From assembly GCF_018919215.1 (NCBI RefSeq), contig NZ_JAHLQK010000005.1, forward strand, positions 248,001 to 312,000: a stretch of DNA of 64,000 nt, in the 5' to 3' direction. A program made the translations under genes and the position numbers. The notes under the pieces were generated by a model. It did no database searches. It had not been told where the DNA came from and saw only the letters and a list, made by a program, of their open reading frames with translations. Positions 1 to 8,730 of this stretch are shown piece after piece. Numbering within the stretch: position 1 is the first letter of the stretch; every line of letters begins with the position of its first letter. This DNA is from Alkaliphilus flagellatus (lineage in GTDB: Bacteria; Bacillota; Clostridia; Peptostreptococcales; Natronincolaceae).

Positions 1-49
1 ATATACCTTCTGCAAAAATACCGTCGTCATTAGTAACTAAAATACGCAT
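1..49 (-). CDS. surE: 5'-nucleotidase SurE, N-terminal fragment (runs off the window)
   Basis: Only the first 16 codons are inside the window. They read MRILVTNDDGIFAEGI, the hallmark N-terminus of SurE, a metal-dependent nucleoside-5'-monophosphate phosphatase; the paired aspartates in TNDDG are metal ligands in the family. A GGGAGGAA ribosome-binding site sits at 61-68 in front of the ATG. The gene is divergent from the hypothetical gene starting at 227. The identification rests on a short but very characteristic motif. Confidence 0.85.
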   Translation of the reverse strand, partial: MRILVTNDDGIFAEGI

Positions 50-226
50 ATATTTTCTTATTCCTCCCTATAATTTATTTATTTGTTTACAACCTTTTTT
101 ATCAGTAGTACATAATATGTTACACATATATTTAAATAGTTATAAGCATAATAAAAATATCATTTAATTTATAATGTTGTTATTAACATAAATTTTAAAA
201 ATATATTGATTGCTTGAGGTGATATT

Positions 227-868
227 TTGATTCAAATAGATGATGCAGGAAGTGGCAGTTTACTTGGTGGTACAGTAATTGGCATAACAAGGGTAGAAAC
301 AAAAGAATATGCATTCGATATTATACCCTTAAAATATTATCGAAATAGTTTCTTTGAAAATAAAGAATATATTAACCACGTAGTTACAATAGTAAAAAAA
401 CTTTTTAATGATTTAAATGTTACTCACAAAGAAAAAATTGAAGTTTGTAGAGGCTATATGTTTGATAAATTAAAAATATGGTTAGAAAACAATAACTATA
501 GTTATGTATGTACACAAATAAATGATCCATTACAAAGTCTTGTGGAGACAACATTTGAAAATTATACAATTGATTTAGGTCTACCACGAAACTTTATTAC
601 ATATACAAAGTATCCATTTCACTTTCATCGTATATTAAAATGGGTATATGCAGATTATGAAAATCGTAGTTTGCTTTGTAAAACAGGTTGGAAAAGTTGG
701 CAAAAATACGGTAATCTACCCATTGAAATCACTGAAGAAAAAGTAAAAAATATTAATTTAATATGTTTTAAATGCAATAAACCTATACAGCAAAACTCTG
801 TTGCAAAAGTAAAAAAATATCATAGTGATCGACCAAACAAAGTATTTTTGCATAGTAATTGCATATAA
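227..868 (+). CDS. Uncharacterised protein with RNase H-like N-terminus and C-terminal zinc-binding motif
   Basis: A 213-residue protein of unknown function. The TTG start is chosen because a GAGGTGAT ribosome-binding site lies just upstream at 216-223. The N-terminus (IDDAGSGSLLGG, then an ITRVET strand) resembles the first strand and acidic residue of RNase H-like folds, and the middle alternates predicted helices and strands. The C-terminus has a CFKC pair (around residue 180) and a final HSNC, spaced like a treble-clef or zinc-knuckle site. It is cytoplasmic (no signal peptide or membrane segment) and stands alone between divergent surE and convergent carboxyltransferase genes. A nucleic-acid-linked role is only a guess from the fold resemblance. 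Confidence 0.7.
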   Translation: MIQIDDAGSGSLLGGTVIGITRVETKEYAFDIIPLKYYRNSFFENKEYINHVVTIVKKLFNDLNVTHKEKIEVCRGYMFDKLKIWLENNNYSYVCTQINDPLQSLVETTFENYTIDLGLPRNFITYTKYPFHFHRILKWVYADYENRSLLCKTGWKSWQKYGNLPIEITEEKVKNINLICFKCNKPIQQNSVAKVKKYHSDRPNKVFLHSNCI

Positions 869-915
869 GAAAATTTTCTTTTAGAAAATCTACCGGTTGA
901 ACTTTTTAGAATTTA

Positions 916-966
916 TATGGCATTCATCCTCTACAATATAATATAGAGTAGAGAATGAATGCCATA
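916..966. repeat. Long near-perfect hairpin between convergent genes
   Basis: Arms at 916-934 and 948-966 are complementary over 19 bp with one mismatch and a 13-nt loop. It lies between the 3' ends of the plus gene ending at 868 and the minus gene ending at 1032, so a bidirectional transcription barrier is likely, but neither side has a proper U-tract. It may be a factor-dependent terminator, an mRNA-stabilising hairpin, or a small repeat element. Confidence 0.6.
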
Positions 967-1031
967 GTTGTTATAAAAGACTGCTATTTTGTAGGAGCTT
1001 TTATATGTATATTTCTTTAATATGTTTTATT

Positions 1032-2429
1032 TTACACTGGATGAGTCTTTGCTTCCTCGTCGTACAAAGTAGTTTCTATTTTATATTTCTTAGCCCATCT
1101 CTCTTTAAAAAAGCTCTCCGCAATCTGTGGAAATAGTGCGTAAGAAAGCACATCTTCTTCTTGTTCACTGTATTCTTTCATTTCTTCTTTAAGAATTTCT
1201 AGTTGAGGTTGTATAAGATCAGCTGGTCGACAGGTGATGACCTCCTCATTACCAATAATTTTTTCTTTAATATCATCTTTAATAGGTACTGTTGTTTGTC
1301 CATATAGACCTTTAACATAATCTTTTATTTCTTTAGGAACCATTTTATATCTCTCACCAGTAATAACATTAAATACCGCCTGTGTACCTACCATCTGACT
1401 CATAGGAGTTACCAATGGAGGGTATCCTAGCTCTTCCCTAACCCTTGGTACTTCTTGAAGTACTTCTTCAAATTTATCTAACTTATTTTGAGATTTTAAC
1501 TGCGATATTAAGTTGGATAACATTCCACCAGGAACTTGATATACTAATGTTTTTGCATCTACACCTAAAACCTTAGGATCGATTAAACCTGACTTTAAGT
1601 ATTGTTCTTTTATAGGTCTAAAGTATTCTGCAACTTCATTAAGTAGTTCCAAATCTAAACCAGTGTCATACTTAGTATCTTTAAACGCTGCTACTAAAGG
1701 CTCAGTTGGTGGCTGAGATGTTCCTAATGCTAATGGAGAAATTGCTGTATCAACTACATCGATACCTGCTTCTATAGCCTTTAAATATGTCATTGATGCA
1801 ATTCCACTAGTATAATGAGTATGTATTTGAAGTGGAATATTAACTGTCTTTTTTAATTCTGTAACTAATTCAAATGCTGCATAAGGCGTTAAAATTCCTG
1901 ACATATCCTTAATACAAATAGAACTAGCTCCTAAACTTTCCATATCCTTTGCTTTATTTACATAATATTCTATATTATGTGCTGGACTAATAGTATAAGA
2001 TAGAGCACATTGTGCATGTCCACCTTCTTCTAGTGTTGCCTTGACTGCTGTTTCTAAGTTTCTAATATCGTTTAAAGCATCAAAGATTCGTATAATATCA
2101 ATTCCATTATAAATCGATTTTTTAACAAATTCTGATACAACATCATCAGCATAATGTTTATATCCCAATAAATTTTGACCTCTTAAAAGCATTTGAAGTT
2201 TTGTATTTTTAACAACCTTCCTTATACTACGTAATCTTTCCCAAGGATCTTCATTTAAAAATCTCAAACTAGCATCAAATGTAGCTCCCCCCCACATTTC
2301 TAGTGAATGATAGCCTACTTGGTCTAGCTTTTTAGCAATAGGAAGCATTTCCTCTGTCTTCATTCTTGTTGCAAATAAAGATTGATGTGCATCTCTTAAC
2401 ACTGTTTCTGTAATTTTTAACTTAGTCAT
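1032..2429 (-). CDS. oadA: Oxaloacetate decarboxylase alpha-subunit/pyruvate carboxylase B-type carboxyltransferase, lacking the biotin domain
   Basis: A 465-residue carboxyltransferase of the OadA/PycB/transcarboxylase 5S family, which moves CO2 between biotin and oxaloacetate or pyruvate. The TIM barrel begins with TETVLRDAHQS (metal-ligand aspartate), followed by the carbamylated-lysine region CIKDMSG and the metal-binding HTH in IHTHYTSG. The conserved C-terminal domain ends around residue 460, and there is no Ala/Pro linker or biotin-attachment MKM domain, so a separate biotin carrier must be supplied. No beta or gamma Na+-pump subunit gene is adjacent. Which of the three related reactions it catalyses cannot be decided from sequence alone. 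Confidence 0.85.
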   Translation of the reverse strand: MTKLKITETVLRDAHQSLFATRMKTEEMLPIAKKLDQVGYHSLEMWGGATFDASLRFLNEDPWERLRSIRKVVKNTKLQMLLRGQNLLGYKHYADDVVSEFVKKSIYNGIDIIRIFDALNDIRNLETAVKATLEEGGHAQCALSYTISPAHNIEYYVNKAKDMESLGASSICIKDMSGILTPYAAFELVTELKKTVNIPLQIHTHYTSGIASMTYLKAIEAGIDVVDTAISPLALGTSQPPTEPLVAAFKDTKYDTGLDLELLNEVAEYFRPIKEQYLKSGLIDPKVLGVDAKTLVYQVPGGMLSNLISQLKSQNKLDKFEEVLQEVPRVREELGYPPLVTPMSQMVGTQAVFNVITGERYKMVPKEIKDYVKGLYGQTTVPIKDDIKEKIIGNEEVITCRPADLIQPQLEILKEEMKEYSEQEEDVLSYALFPQIAESFFKERWAKKYKIETTLYDEEAKTHPV

Positions 2430-2535
2430 CCTTTCCCCTCCTATATCTAATATATAATGCTAAAATAACATAATATTTAATGATATAAAATTATCAATCT
2501 CAGCCATATTATTCTATATCAAACTCAAAAACCCT

Positions 2536-3108
2536 TTATTTGTTTTTTTCAATAAAAATAATAATTGGCGGATTATTGTCATGATTAGTATAGTTACATT
2601 GCATTACAGTAACATCTTCTTGAGATAGTTTTTGTAAAAAATTCAACACCTCATCCTTCTCTTCTTTACCTCCATCATGCCCGTAGTATATGATTATAGA
2701 TATAATCCCTCCAGGCTTAAGTATACTTAATATAGATAAAATACTTTTAATAGTAGAGCTAGCTTTTGTTATAATGGAATGATCTCCCTTAGGCAAATAT
2801 CCCAGATTAAACATTGCTGCATTCACAGTACCCATTATATATTTATCTATATTTTCATGACTATCATTAATAAGTTTAATGTTATAACTATCTAATTTAT
2901 TGCTACTAACTTTATTTTTAGTACTTTCCAATGCTACTGATTGTATATCGAAAGCAAAAACCATTCCTTTTAAGCCAACAAGTTTAGCTAAAAATAATGT
3001 ATCATTTCCATTACCCATAGTTGCATCAATTACTACATTTCCTTCTTTAATTTTTTCTCTTAATATATATTGTACAAAAGATGTCGCCCTTTTAATTGAA
3101 TTTAACAT
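2536..3108 (-). CDS. mnmM: MnmM-family tRNA-modifying class I SAM methyltransferase (YtqB-like)
   Basis: A 190-residue Rossmann methyltransferase. The SAM-binding motif is VIDATMGNGNDT (about residues 25-36), and the family-specific FNLGYLPKGDHSI follows around residue 100. This combination marks the YtqB family, recently assigned as MnmM, which methylates nm5s2U34 in the tRNA wobble position. The length matches the family. The start has an AAAGGAA ribosome-binding site. It sits between a GNAT gene and the carboxyltransferase in a loose minus-strand series. Confidence 0.85.
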   Translation of the reverse strand: MLNSIKRATSFVQYILREKIKEGNVVIDATMGNGNDTLFLAKLVGLKGMVFAFDIQSVALESTKNKVSSNKLDSYNIKLINDSHENIDKYIMGTVNAAMFNLGYLPKGDHSIITKASSTIKSILSILSILKPGGIISIIIYYGHDGGKEEKDEVLNFLQKLSQEDVTVMQCNYTNHDNNPPIIIFIEKNK

Positions 3109-3190
3109 AATAATTCCTTTCTTGTATATATCTTATAGTATTTAATACCCACTTGTTTAGCTATTATGCATAATAAGTCATCTACTCATC

Positions 3191-3682
3191 TTATACTTTT
3201 AGATTATGTGAATTTAATTCACTTCCCTTACATTTTTGTTTAAAAAATTCTTCAATATTGCATATATAATATTCATGTAAATCCTCTTTTTCAAAGTGAC
3301 TTTTAATTTGGTATGGTAATTTGCTGTAGTCTATTTGTTCTATACCTCTATTTATTAAAAACTTATCTAAATTTGTATGACTTTTTATAATAGTCCAAAC
3401 AAAAAAATTAATACGTAAATAGTGAAATACTGCTCTTAATAATGCATCTCCTAAACCATTATTTCTTTCTTGGGGTAGAATATATATTTCATTGACTTGA
3501 GCAGTTGAAATGCTTGAAAATAAAATAACTGAAGCATGTCCTAAAAGTTTTTTCCCATCAGTCACAGCAAAAAATTCTATTCTGTTATTACTATTATATT
3601 GTTTTTCTAAACTAATATCTATTTCAGCATAGGTTATTAAGTCATAAACATCACTAGTATTAATTCTTCTAATAGTTATCAT
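3191..3682 (-). CDS. GNAT-family N-acetyltransferase
   Basis: A 163-residue protein with the GNAT fold. The acetyl-CoA pyrophosphate-binding motif A is visible as ILPQERNNGLGDALLRAV (about residues 68-85), preceded by the VNEIY strand. The last third (after residue 100) is atypical, without a recognisable substrate motif. The substrate is unknown. An unusual inverted repeat lies 60 bp upstream (3742-3797). Confidence 0.8.
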   Translation of the reverse strand: MITIRRINTSDVYDLITYAEIDISLEKQYNSNNRIEFFAVTDGKKLLGHASVILFSSISTAQVNEIYILPQERNNGLGDALLRAVFHYLRINFFVWTIIKSHTNLDKFLINRGIEQIDYSKLPYQIKSHFEKEDLHEYYICNIEEFFKQKCKGSELNSHNLKV

Positions 3683-3741
3683 ATTAAATTTTCTACCTTT
3701 CTAATTTGTTCTTAAAAAAATATTACTATCTTAAAATATAG

Positions 3742-3797
3742 TTCGTGCAAAGGAAACTTTTATATAGAAAGATATATTAAATTTGCCTTTGCACGAA
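3742..3797. repeat. 12-bp perfect inverted repeat with AT-rich loop
   Basis: TTCGTGCAAAGG at 3742-3753 is exactly complementary to 3786-3797, separated by a 32-nt AT-rich spacer. It lies in the gap between the pseudouridine synthase stop at 3871 and the GNAT start at 3682. It could be the 3' hairpin of the rluB transcript or a leader structure of the GNAT mRNA. There is no U-tract on the minus strand, so it is not a classical terminator. Confidence 0.6.
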
Positions 3798-3870
3798 TTA
3801 TCTCTGATATGAGGTTAAAATTACACCCTGGTTTAATTACTTGTCTTGTTAATCAAATAATATAATAAAA

Positions 3871-4575
3871 CTAAAGTTGTTTTAAATAGTCAATTTCTCT
3901 TTCAGTAAAGTATCTCCAATTTCCTACTTCTAAGTTTCCAAGATGTATTCTTCCCATCTTAATTCTTTTTAACTCTAACACCGGATGACCTATTGTGTCA
4001 CACATTTTTCTAACTTGACGATTTCTTCCTTCTCGAATTGTTACTTCAACAACACAATTACCGTTTAGCTCTTTTAATATCTTTATTTTTGAGGGTGCCG
4101 TAATATAATTTTCAATTTTTAATCCATTCTCAAAAGCATTTAATTCATCTTTAGTAGGAACACCTTTAATTTTTGCAACATATACTTTTTCAACTTTAAA
4201 CTTTGGATGAGTTAATCTAAAAGTTAGCTCGCCATCATTCGTTAATATAAGTAATCCTGAAGTATTATAATCTAGCCGTCCAACCGGGAATATGCGATAA
4301 GGTACATCGACTAAATCAGTAACTTTTTTTCTATTGAATTGTTCTGCTACTGTAGTTACATATCCTATAGGCTTGTTCAGCATAATATAAACCTTACGCT
4401 CCTCTAAAACTACATTTCTATCATCTACAAATACATGATCAATATCTGGATTTACCTTAAATCCCATCTCAGTAATTATATTACCATTAACCTTTACTCT
4501 ACCACTAATAATTAGTTCTTCACTTTTTCTTCTGGATGCAACACCACATGTGGCCAAAAATTTCTGTAGTCTCAT
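3871..4575 (-). CDS. rluB: RluB/RsuA-family pseudouridine synthase
   Basis: A 234-residue pseudouridine synthase. An N-terminal S4 RNA-binding domain (residues 2-50, MRLQKFLATCGVASRR) is followed by the catalytic domain with GRLDYNTSGLLILTNDG, whose aspartate is the conserved nucleophile. The length and the VREGRNRQVRKM-like block are typical of the RluB/RsuA/RluE/RluF group, and a 23S rRNA target (RluB) is most common in Firmicutes. The exact target uridine is inferred, not shown. Confidence 0.88.
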   Translation of the reverse strand: MRLQKFLATCGVASRRKSEELIISGRVKVNGNIITEMGFKVNPDIDHVFVDDRNVVLEERKVYIMLNKPIGYVTTVAEQFNRKKVTDLVDVPYRIFPVGRLDYNTSGLLILTNDGELTFRLTHPKFKVEKVYVAKIKGVPTKDELNAFENGLKIENYITAPSKIKILKELNGNCVVEVTIREGRNRQVRKMCDTIGHPVLELKRIKMGRIHLGNLEVGNWRYFTEREIDYLKQL

Positions 4576-4605
4576 CTATTTCACCCCATCTTTTGTCTGC
4601 TAATT

Positions 4606-5886
4606 CTATTTTAATCTTTCAGAGTAAATATTCAATAGGTTTAATCTTTCTAATTTATTTTTTATAACTTCTGTATCTACAGTATATAAATTAAGATCCT
4701 TCATACGTTTAAAATAATCTGATCCAGCAAATGTAAATCTTTCTTTCAACCCTTCTGAAGTAGAAATTCTTTCATTTGCATAAGCTATCAAATCACCAGA
4801 CGCAATGTCTCTTGGTAACTGTAAAAGTGGAATTCCTAAAAATGCTCTAATACTATTATGCCCTGCTAAGCTTCCTGTTACAATAGCTTCTGTATGCCCT
4901 ACAAAAAGTCCCGATTTTTCTCCTGCACAAAGTAGATTTTTTATTCCTTTTACATTCATATTATTTTCTCTAGGTGCCATAGATAAGTAACGTACTGAAT
5001 TTCCTATTCCACCTGAATAAGGATCTTCATATTTTGCATTTTCAAATCCCTTAAGTTTTCTAAGTTTTTCTAATGGATAGAATGGAGCCATAAGTTTAGC
5101 ATGACCTGTATCAAGTAATATTATGTTTTCTGCATATTCTCTTAATGCATATTGCTGACAAACTTTCATATCAAGCTTACCCATATTAATATCTTCTTCA
5201 GGAACTGGAACAACTACTACTCCATTTATATTTAATTCATTAACAATTTCTTTTGATAATGAATCTTTATTAAGTTTACAAGAACCACTAAATGCACCAA
5301 ACTCCCCGCTTGCTCTTTGTCCTAAAATATCTTCTACACCAGCTCTTTGACTTAAGCTTATTCTTGGCCCAAATGAAGGACACCTTAATACACACATAGC
5401 ACAACCATTTCCATGCTTTATACAGTTACCCATAGGTCCTGTGGAACCTGTAGCTTCTATAAATATATCACCTTCAAATGTAATATCGTTATGAAGTTTA
5501 ATTGCTGTAATCTTATCACCATCTTTAACTATATCAGTTACCCGATGTTGAAGATATAATTTAATCCCCATAGATTCAATTAACTTTCTAACTTGAGATT
5601 CTATAATTGCTACATCATATAAGCTAGAATGCTTATGTCCTGGAAAGTCCAAATTTTTATGTCGCGAACAACGGTCGGTTACTTCAAACAGTTCTGGTGC
5701 TCCTAATAATATAGTTTCCTCGGCAGCAGTATATCTTCCATTGTTCCGCATAATTCCTCCTGCATTTCCTAACCCTAAGAGCATATCTGTTCTTTCAAAA
5801 AGATGAACATCTCCTCCTGCCTTTTTAGCAGTTATAGCTGCAGCACACCCTGCCCATCCGCCACCTACAATTATAATTTTAGCCAT
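4606..5886 (-). CDS. FAD-dependent oxidoreductase (TrmFO/GidA-like fold) paired with a PyrK-like reductase
   Basis: A 426-residue flavoprotein. Residues 1-30 form a Rossmann dinucleotide-binding motif (IIIVGGGWAGCAAA ending in an acidic FER strand), and the C-terminal NLLCAGEKSGLFVGH block closes the FAD site, as in TrmFO and MnmG relatives. Around residues 167-185 is a distinctive cysteine-rich stretch (GNCIKHGNGCAMCVLRC) that could bind a metal or Fe-S centre or form the active site. It lies 19 bp downstream of the PyrK-like gene and is almost certainly co-transcribed and co-functional with it. The substrate is unknown. It is not a canonical TrmFO, because the Cys cluster and partner differ. 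Confidence 0.75.
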   Translation of the reverse strand: MAKIIIVGGGWAGCAAAITAKKAGGDVHLFERTDMLLGLGNAGGIMRNNGRYTAAEETILLGAPELFEVTDRCSRHKNLDFPGHKHSSLYDVAIIESQVRKLIESMGIKLYLQHRVTDIVKDGDKITAIKLHNDITFEGDIFIEATGSTGPMGNCIKHGNGCAMCVLRCPSFGPRISLSQRAGVEDILGQRASGEFGAFSGSCKLNKDSLSKEIVNELNINGVVVVPVPEEDINMGKLDMKVCQQYALREYAENIILLDTGHAKLMAPFYPLEKLRKLKGFENAKYEDPYSGGIGNSVRYLSMAPRENNMNVKGIKNLLCAGEKSGLFVGHTEAIVTGSLAGHNSIRAFLGIPLLQLPRDIASGDLIAYANERISTSEGLKERFTFAGSDYFKRMKDLNLYTVDTEVIKNKLERLNLLNIYSERLK

Positions 5887-5905
5887 TCCGAATCCCCCTT
5901 TAGAT

Positions 5906-6832
5906 TTAATCTACTCTTTGAACCTTACAAGTTTTTATCCATATTCCATCCTCATTCATCTTTGCACAAGCTCCGCAAATTCCTTCGCCACAACATATTG
6001 CATTGTTATTTGTTGTAACAAACTTAACTTGATTTAATTCTTCTATATTTTTAATTATTTTTCTTTGTAAAGAATCTGAACCCCCTATAAATATTAACTT
6101 ATAATTATTTTCTTCCATCAATCGTCTACACAAAATAGCTACATCATTAGACCCCATATCTACTTCTTGTATTGAATCTAGATTAAAATATTCATTAATG
6201 AAATTATATTCATGAGCTCTCTTATTTACGATTATATCTACATTATTATTATTTTTTAATAATTGCTTTATAGCTAATATTGCAGGTGCTTGGGCTATCC
6301 CTCTGGCTAAAACTAAACATCTATCATTCTTTGTTGTTTTAAGATAATCCAATCCAAATATTCCGTTCCAATAAGGTCCTCGAATCATTATAGTGTCGCC
6401 ATAACCCATTAATTTTTTAGTTTTTACTCCTCGAACTTCTATAGCTATTTTAATCAGTGATTTCTCTTCATCAGAATCCATAATTGATATTGGGACATCA
6501 AAAAAATAGTCATTATTTTTATCTCTTACAAAAACATATGAACCTGGCTGTTTCAAAACCCTAGCCATATATTTTGTGACTTGAATAGATAGAATTATAA
6601 TATCATTTACAACTTTGCCATCCAATATTGGAAATTCTTGAGCAGTCCTAGTGTCCTTTCTTTTATTTTCTAAAAAATAAAAATCATTGTAAATACATAC
6701 TCCTCTCCAATTACAATCACAATAACTTTTTCCTTGTAATTGTGTGCATGTAATGCAATCATTTTCTTCTGCTAAATAGCAGGGACAATATTCACTACCA
6801 GCATCAACGCATTGCCATTGTTTAAAGTCCAT
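5906..6832 (-). CDS. PyrK-like FAD/NAD(P) and [2Fe-2S] electron-transfer protein with extra N-terminal Cys-rich domain
   Basis: A 308-residue protein of the ferredoxin-reductase superfamily. The C-terminus carries the [2Fe-2S] signature of dihydroorotate dehydrogenase electron-transfer subunits (CCGEGICGACAK, then a final cysteine in IKTCKV). The middle has an FAD-binding beta-barrel and an NAD-binding domain (LVLARGIAQAPAI, FIGGSDSLQ). Residues 8-47 form an additional cysteine-rich segment (C-x(8)-CPC, CITC, CDC, GVC) absent from PyrK. No pyrD or other pyr gene is nearby. It probably feeds electrons from NAD(P)H to the flavoprotein encoded 19 bp downstream. Confidence 0.78.
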   Translation of the reverse strand: MDFKQWQCVDAGSEYCPCYLAEENDCITCTQLQGKSYCDCNWRGVCIYNDFYFLENKRKDTRTAQEFPILDGKVVNDIIILSIQVTKYMARVLKQPGSYVFVRDKNNDYFFDVPISIMDSDEEKSLIKIAIEVRGVKTKKLMGYGDTIMIRGPYWNGIFGLDYLKTTKNDRCLVLARGIAQAPAILAIKQLLKNNNNVDIIVNKRAHEYNFINEYFNLDSIQEVDMGSNDVAILCRRLMEENNYKLIFIGGSDSLQRKIIKNIEELNQVKFVTTNNNAICCGEGICGACAKMNEDGIWIKTCKVQRVD

Positions 6833-6960
6833 ATAACCCCTCCTTTAGATTAAATAGAAACATATTCTATCTAATTGTACATAATTGCAAATCAACATTT
6901 AAGTTTTACCATATTACTAGCATATTTTTTCAAAAAAATTATGTTACTAATTTCTATCAT

Positions 6961-6999
6961 AAAAAATCTCTAATCAAATATATTTGATTAGAGATTTTT
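6961..6999. terminator. Bidirectional rho-independent terminator
   Basis: A self-complementary stem (AAATCTCTAATCAAA and its complement) is flanked by an A-run on the left and a T-run on the right. It would end minus-strand transcripts entering from the 7012 gene. Confidence 0.85.
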
Positions 7000-7011
7000 C
7001 TATTTAATATT

Positions 7012-8127
7012 CTATTGCCCTATTCCAAAAAAATCTTTAATTTTATCTTTAAGACTTTGCTTTTCTATAGATTCATTAGCAATAAGATAGGTTGTATTAA
7101 TTATTTTCCCATATAGATAAGTAGTCATTTTTCCTATTCTTTGTCCCTTTTCTATTGGAGCGTGTAAAGCTTTAGGCATATCAATAACAGTTAGTAATTT
7201 TTTATCTTCTTCCTTATCCATCGGTATAATAGAACTTTTAAATGGTTTTAACGATACTTCCTTCTTCTTACCATCCAAAACTCTAGTCTTAGTAATTATT
7301 TGTTTTTCATCAAATAGTGTATATGGTTTATATATATTAAAACTCTCATCTAATAACATTTTAGTAGTATTAAACCAATCATAGTCATTAAATGTAATAG
7401 CAATTAACTGCATATCATTTCTGGTTGCTGATGCTACTAAACATCTACCAGATCTTCTTGTATATCCAGTTTTTACTCCGTCTCCACCATCGCATATATC
7501 TAAAATATTGTTTTTATTTGCAAAATGTTTATATCCATCTTTGTCAGCTGTCCAAAACTTAGTTCTTACTACTTCTTTAAATACTGGATTTTTTAGAGCT
7601 TCTCTTGTAATCAGACCTAAATCATAAGCTGTTGTGTAATGGTTATCATCATGTAAACCATGGGGATTTACAAAGTTTGTATTTTTAGCTCCAATTTCCT
7701 TTGCTCTTTTATTCATTAGTTCAGCAAAATCCTCAATAGACCCAGATATCTCATATGCAATAGCTGTAGCAGAATCATTACCAGACCTTAACATTAATCC
7801 ATATATTAAATCAATTGCTTTAACTTCCTCACCTGCTCTTAAATAAATGGAAGAGCCTTCAACACCTTCAGCCTGTGCATTAATTTTTACTTTTTTATCT
7901 AATGAAATATTTTCAATTGCTAATAGGGCTGTTATAATTTTTGTGGTACTAGCCATAGGAAGTTTTTTATATATATTTTTCTCATATAAAACTCGACCAG
8001 TTTCTACATCCATAACAATAGCTGATTCTCCACCTATTTGGATACTTTTCAAATCCTCATTTCCATAAGATAAAGTAAGGGTCATCATAATACAAACTAG
8101 TATAATACAAATTCCTCTTTTATACAT
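7012..8127 (-). CDS. D-alanyl-D-alanine carboxypeptidase (DacB/DacF-type penicillin-binding protein)
   Basis: A 371-residue secreted serine D,D-carboxypeptidase that trims pentapeptide stems of peptidoglycan. I start it at the ATG 9 nt inside the longest frame because the earlier GTG overlaps the GAGGTG ribosome-binding site. A signal peptide (hydrophobic IILVCIMMTLTL) is followed by the SxxK nucleophile motif in ASTTKI, the SxN motif RSGND and the KTG motif VKTGYT. A C-terminal beta domain ends in a basic amphipathic tail (KQSLKDKIKDFFGIG) typical of membrane-anchored class C PBPs. It is a paralogue of the dacF gene at 15277. Confidence 0.9.
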   Translation of the reverse strand: MYKRGICIILVCIMMTLTLSYGNEDLKSIQIGGESAIVMDVETGRVLYEKNIYKKLPMASTTKIITALLAIENISLDKKVKINAQAEGVEGSSIYLRAGEEVKAIDLIYGLMLRSGNDSATAIAYEISGSIEDFAELMNKRAKEIGAKNTNFVNPHGLHDDNHYTTAYDLGLITREALKNPVFKEVVRTKFWTADKDGYKHFANKNNILDICDGGDGVKTGYTRRSGRCLVASATRNDMQLIAITFNDYDWFNTTKMLLDESFNIYKPYTLFDEKQIITKTRVLDGKKKEVSLKPFKSSIIPMDKEEDKKLLTVIDMPKALHAPIEKGQRIGKMTTYLYGKIINTTYLIANESIEKQSLKDKIKDFFGIGQ

Positions 8128-8208
8128 ATATTTCACCTCAAAACCTAATTTGGTTAAGCCACTTAAACATTATTAGTATTTACAATAAAGTACTAATAAT
8201 TCTTTTCA

Positions 8209-8243
8209 TAAAAAAAATAAGTAAAGTTTACTTATTTTTTTTA
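8209..8243. terminator. Bidirectional rho-independent terminator
   Basis: A perfectly symmetrical AATAAGTAAA/TTTACTTATT stem flanked by eight A on the left and eight T on the right. It lies just downstream of the MazG-like gene (minus strand). Confidence 0.88.
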
Positions 8244-8257
8244 TAAATTAGATTAAA

Positions 8258-8656
8258 TTATTCATATTGTATTTCACATCCAAACTCTTTTGCTAACTTT
8301 TCGGCTTCTTTTATATCTTCCTTACCCCAAATTGACCAACCGCCCTTCAAAATTCCATTAACGTATATTTCTACCTTATCATTTTTAAGTATCATTATCT
8401 TCTCATTCCTTTTTTGCATTTGTTTTACTTGATTATTAACTGCTTCTATAGGATCTACATCCATAACCTTCATTGCGATAAATAAACAAGACATAGCATC
8501 CTGAAGTTCACGTTTAGCTTTGTCTACATCACCTTTCATTAATGCCTTTAGTGATTCAGCGATTTCTTCATTTAAATGACTTATAGCCGTCTTAGGATCA
8601 TTTGTAGTATATTTCCTGTTTTCCCATATGCTTTCTATTGCTTTTCTTATGTCCAT
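8258..8656 (-). CDS. MazG-like (all-alpha NTP pyrophosphatase fold) protein
   Basis: A 132-residue protein. The start is the internal ATG at 8656, which has a strong AAGGGGGA site; the longer frame has none. Residues 1-75 carry MazG-type helices with the metal-binding acidic pattern (NEEIAES, then RELQDAM about 25 residues later). The remaining 55 residues hold a WSIWGKEDIKEAEKLAKEFG segment that I do not recognise as a domain. A house-cleaning nucleotide pyrophosphohydrolase function is suggested by the fold motif only. Confidence 0.7.
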   Translation of the reverse strand: MDIRKAIESIWENRKYTTNDPKTAISHLNEEIAESLKALMKGDVDKAKRELQDAMSCLFIAMKVMDVDPIEAVNNQVKQMQKRNEKIMILKNDKVEIYVNGILKGGWSIWGKEDIKEAEKLAKEFGCEIQYE

Positions 8657-8730
8657 TATTTTTCCCCCTTGTAACAAATATCTATATATATTATACCCTT
8701 TTGCATACATACTTTCAAACTAGCATTATT

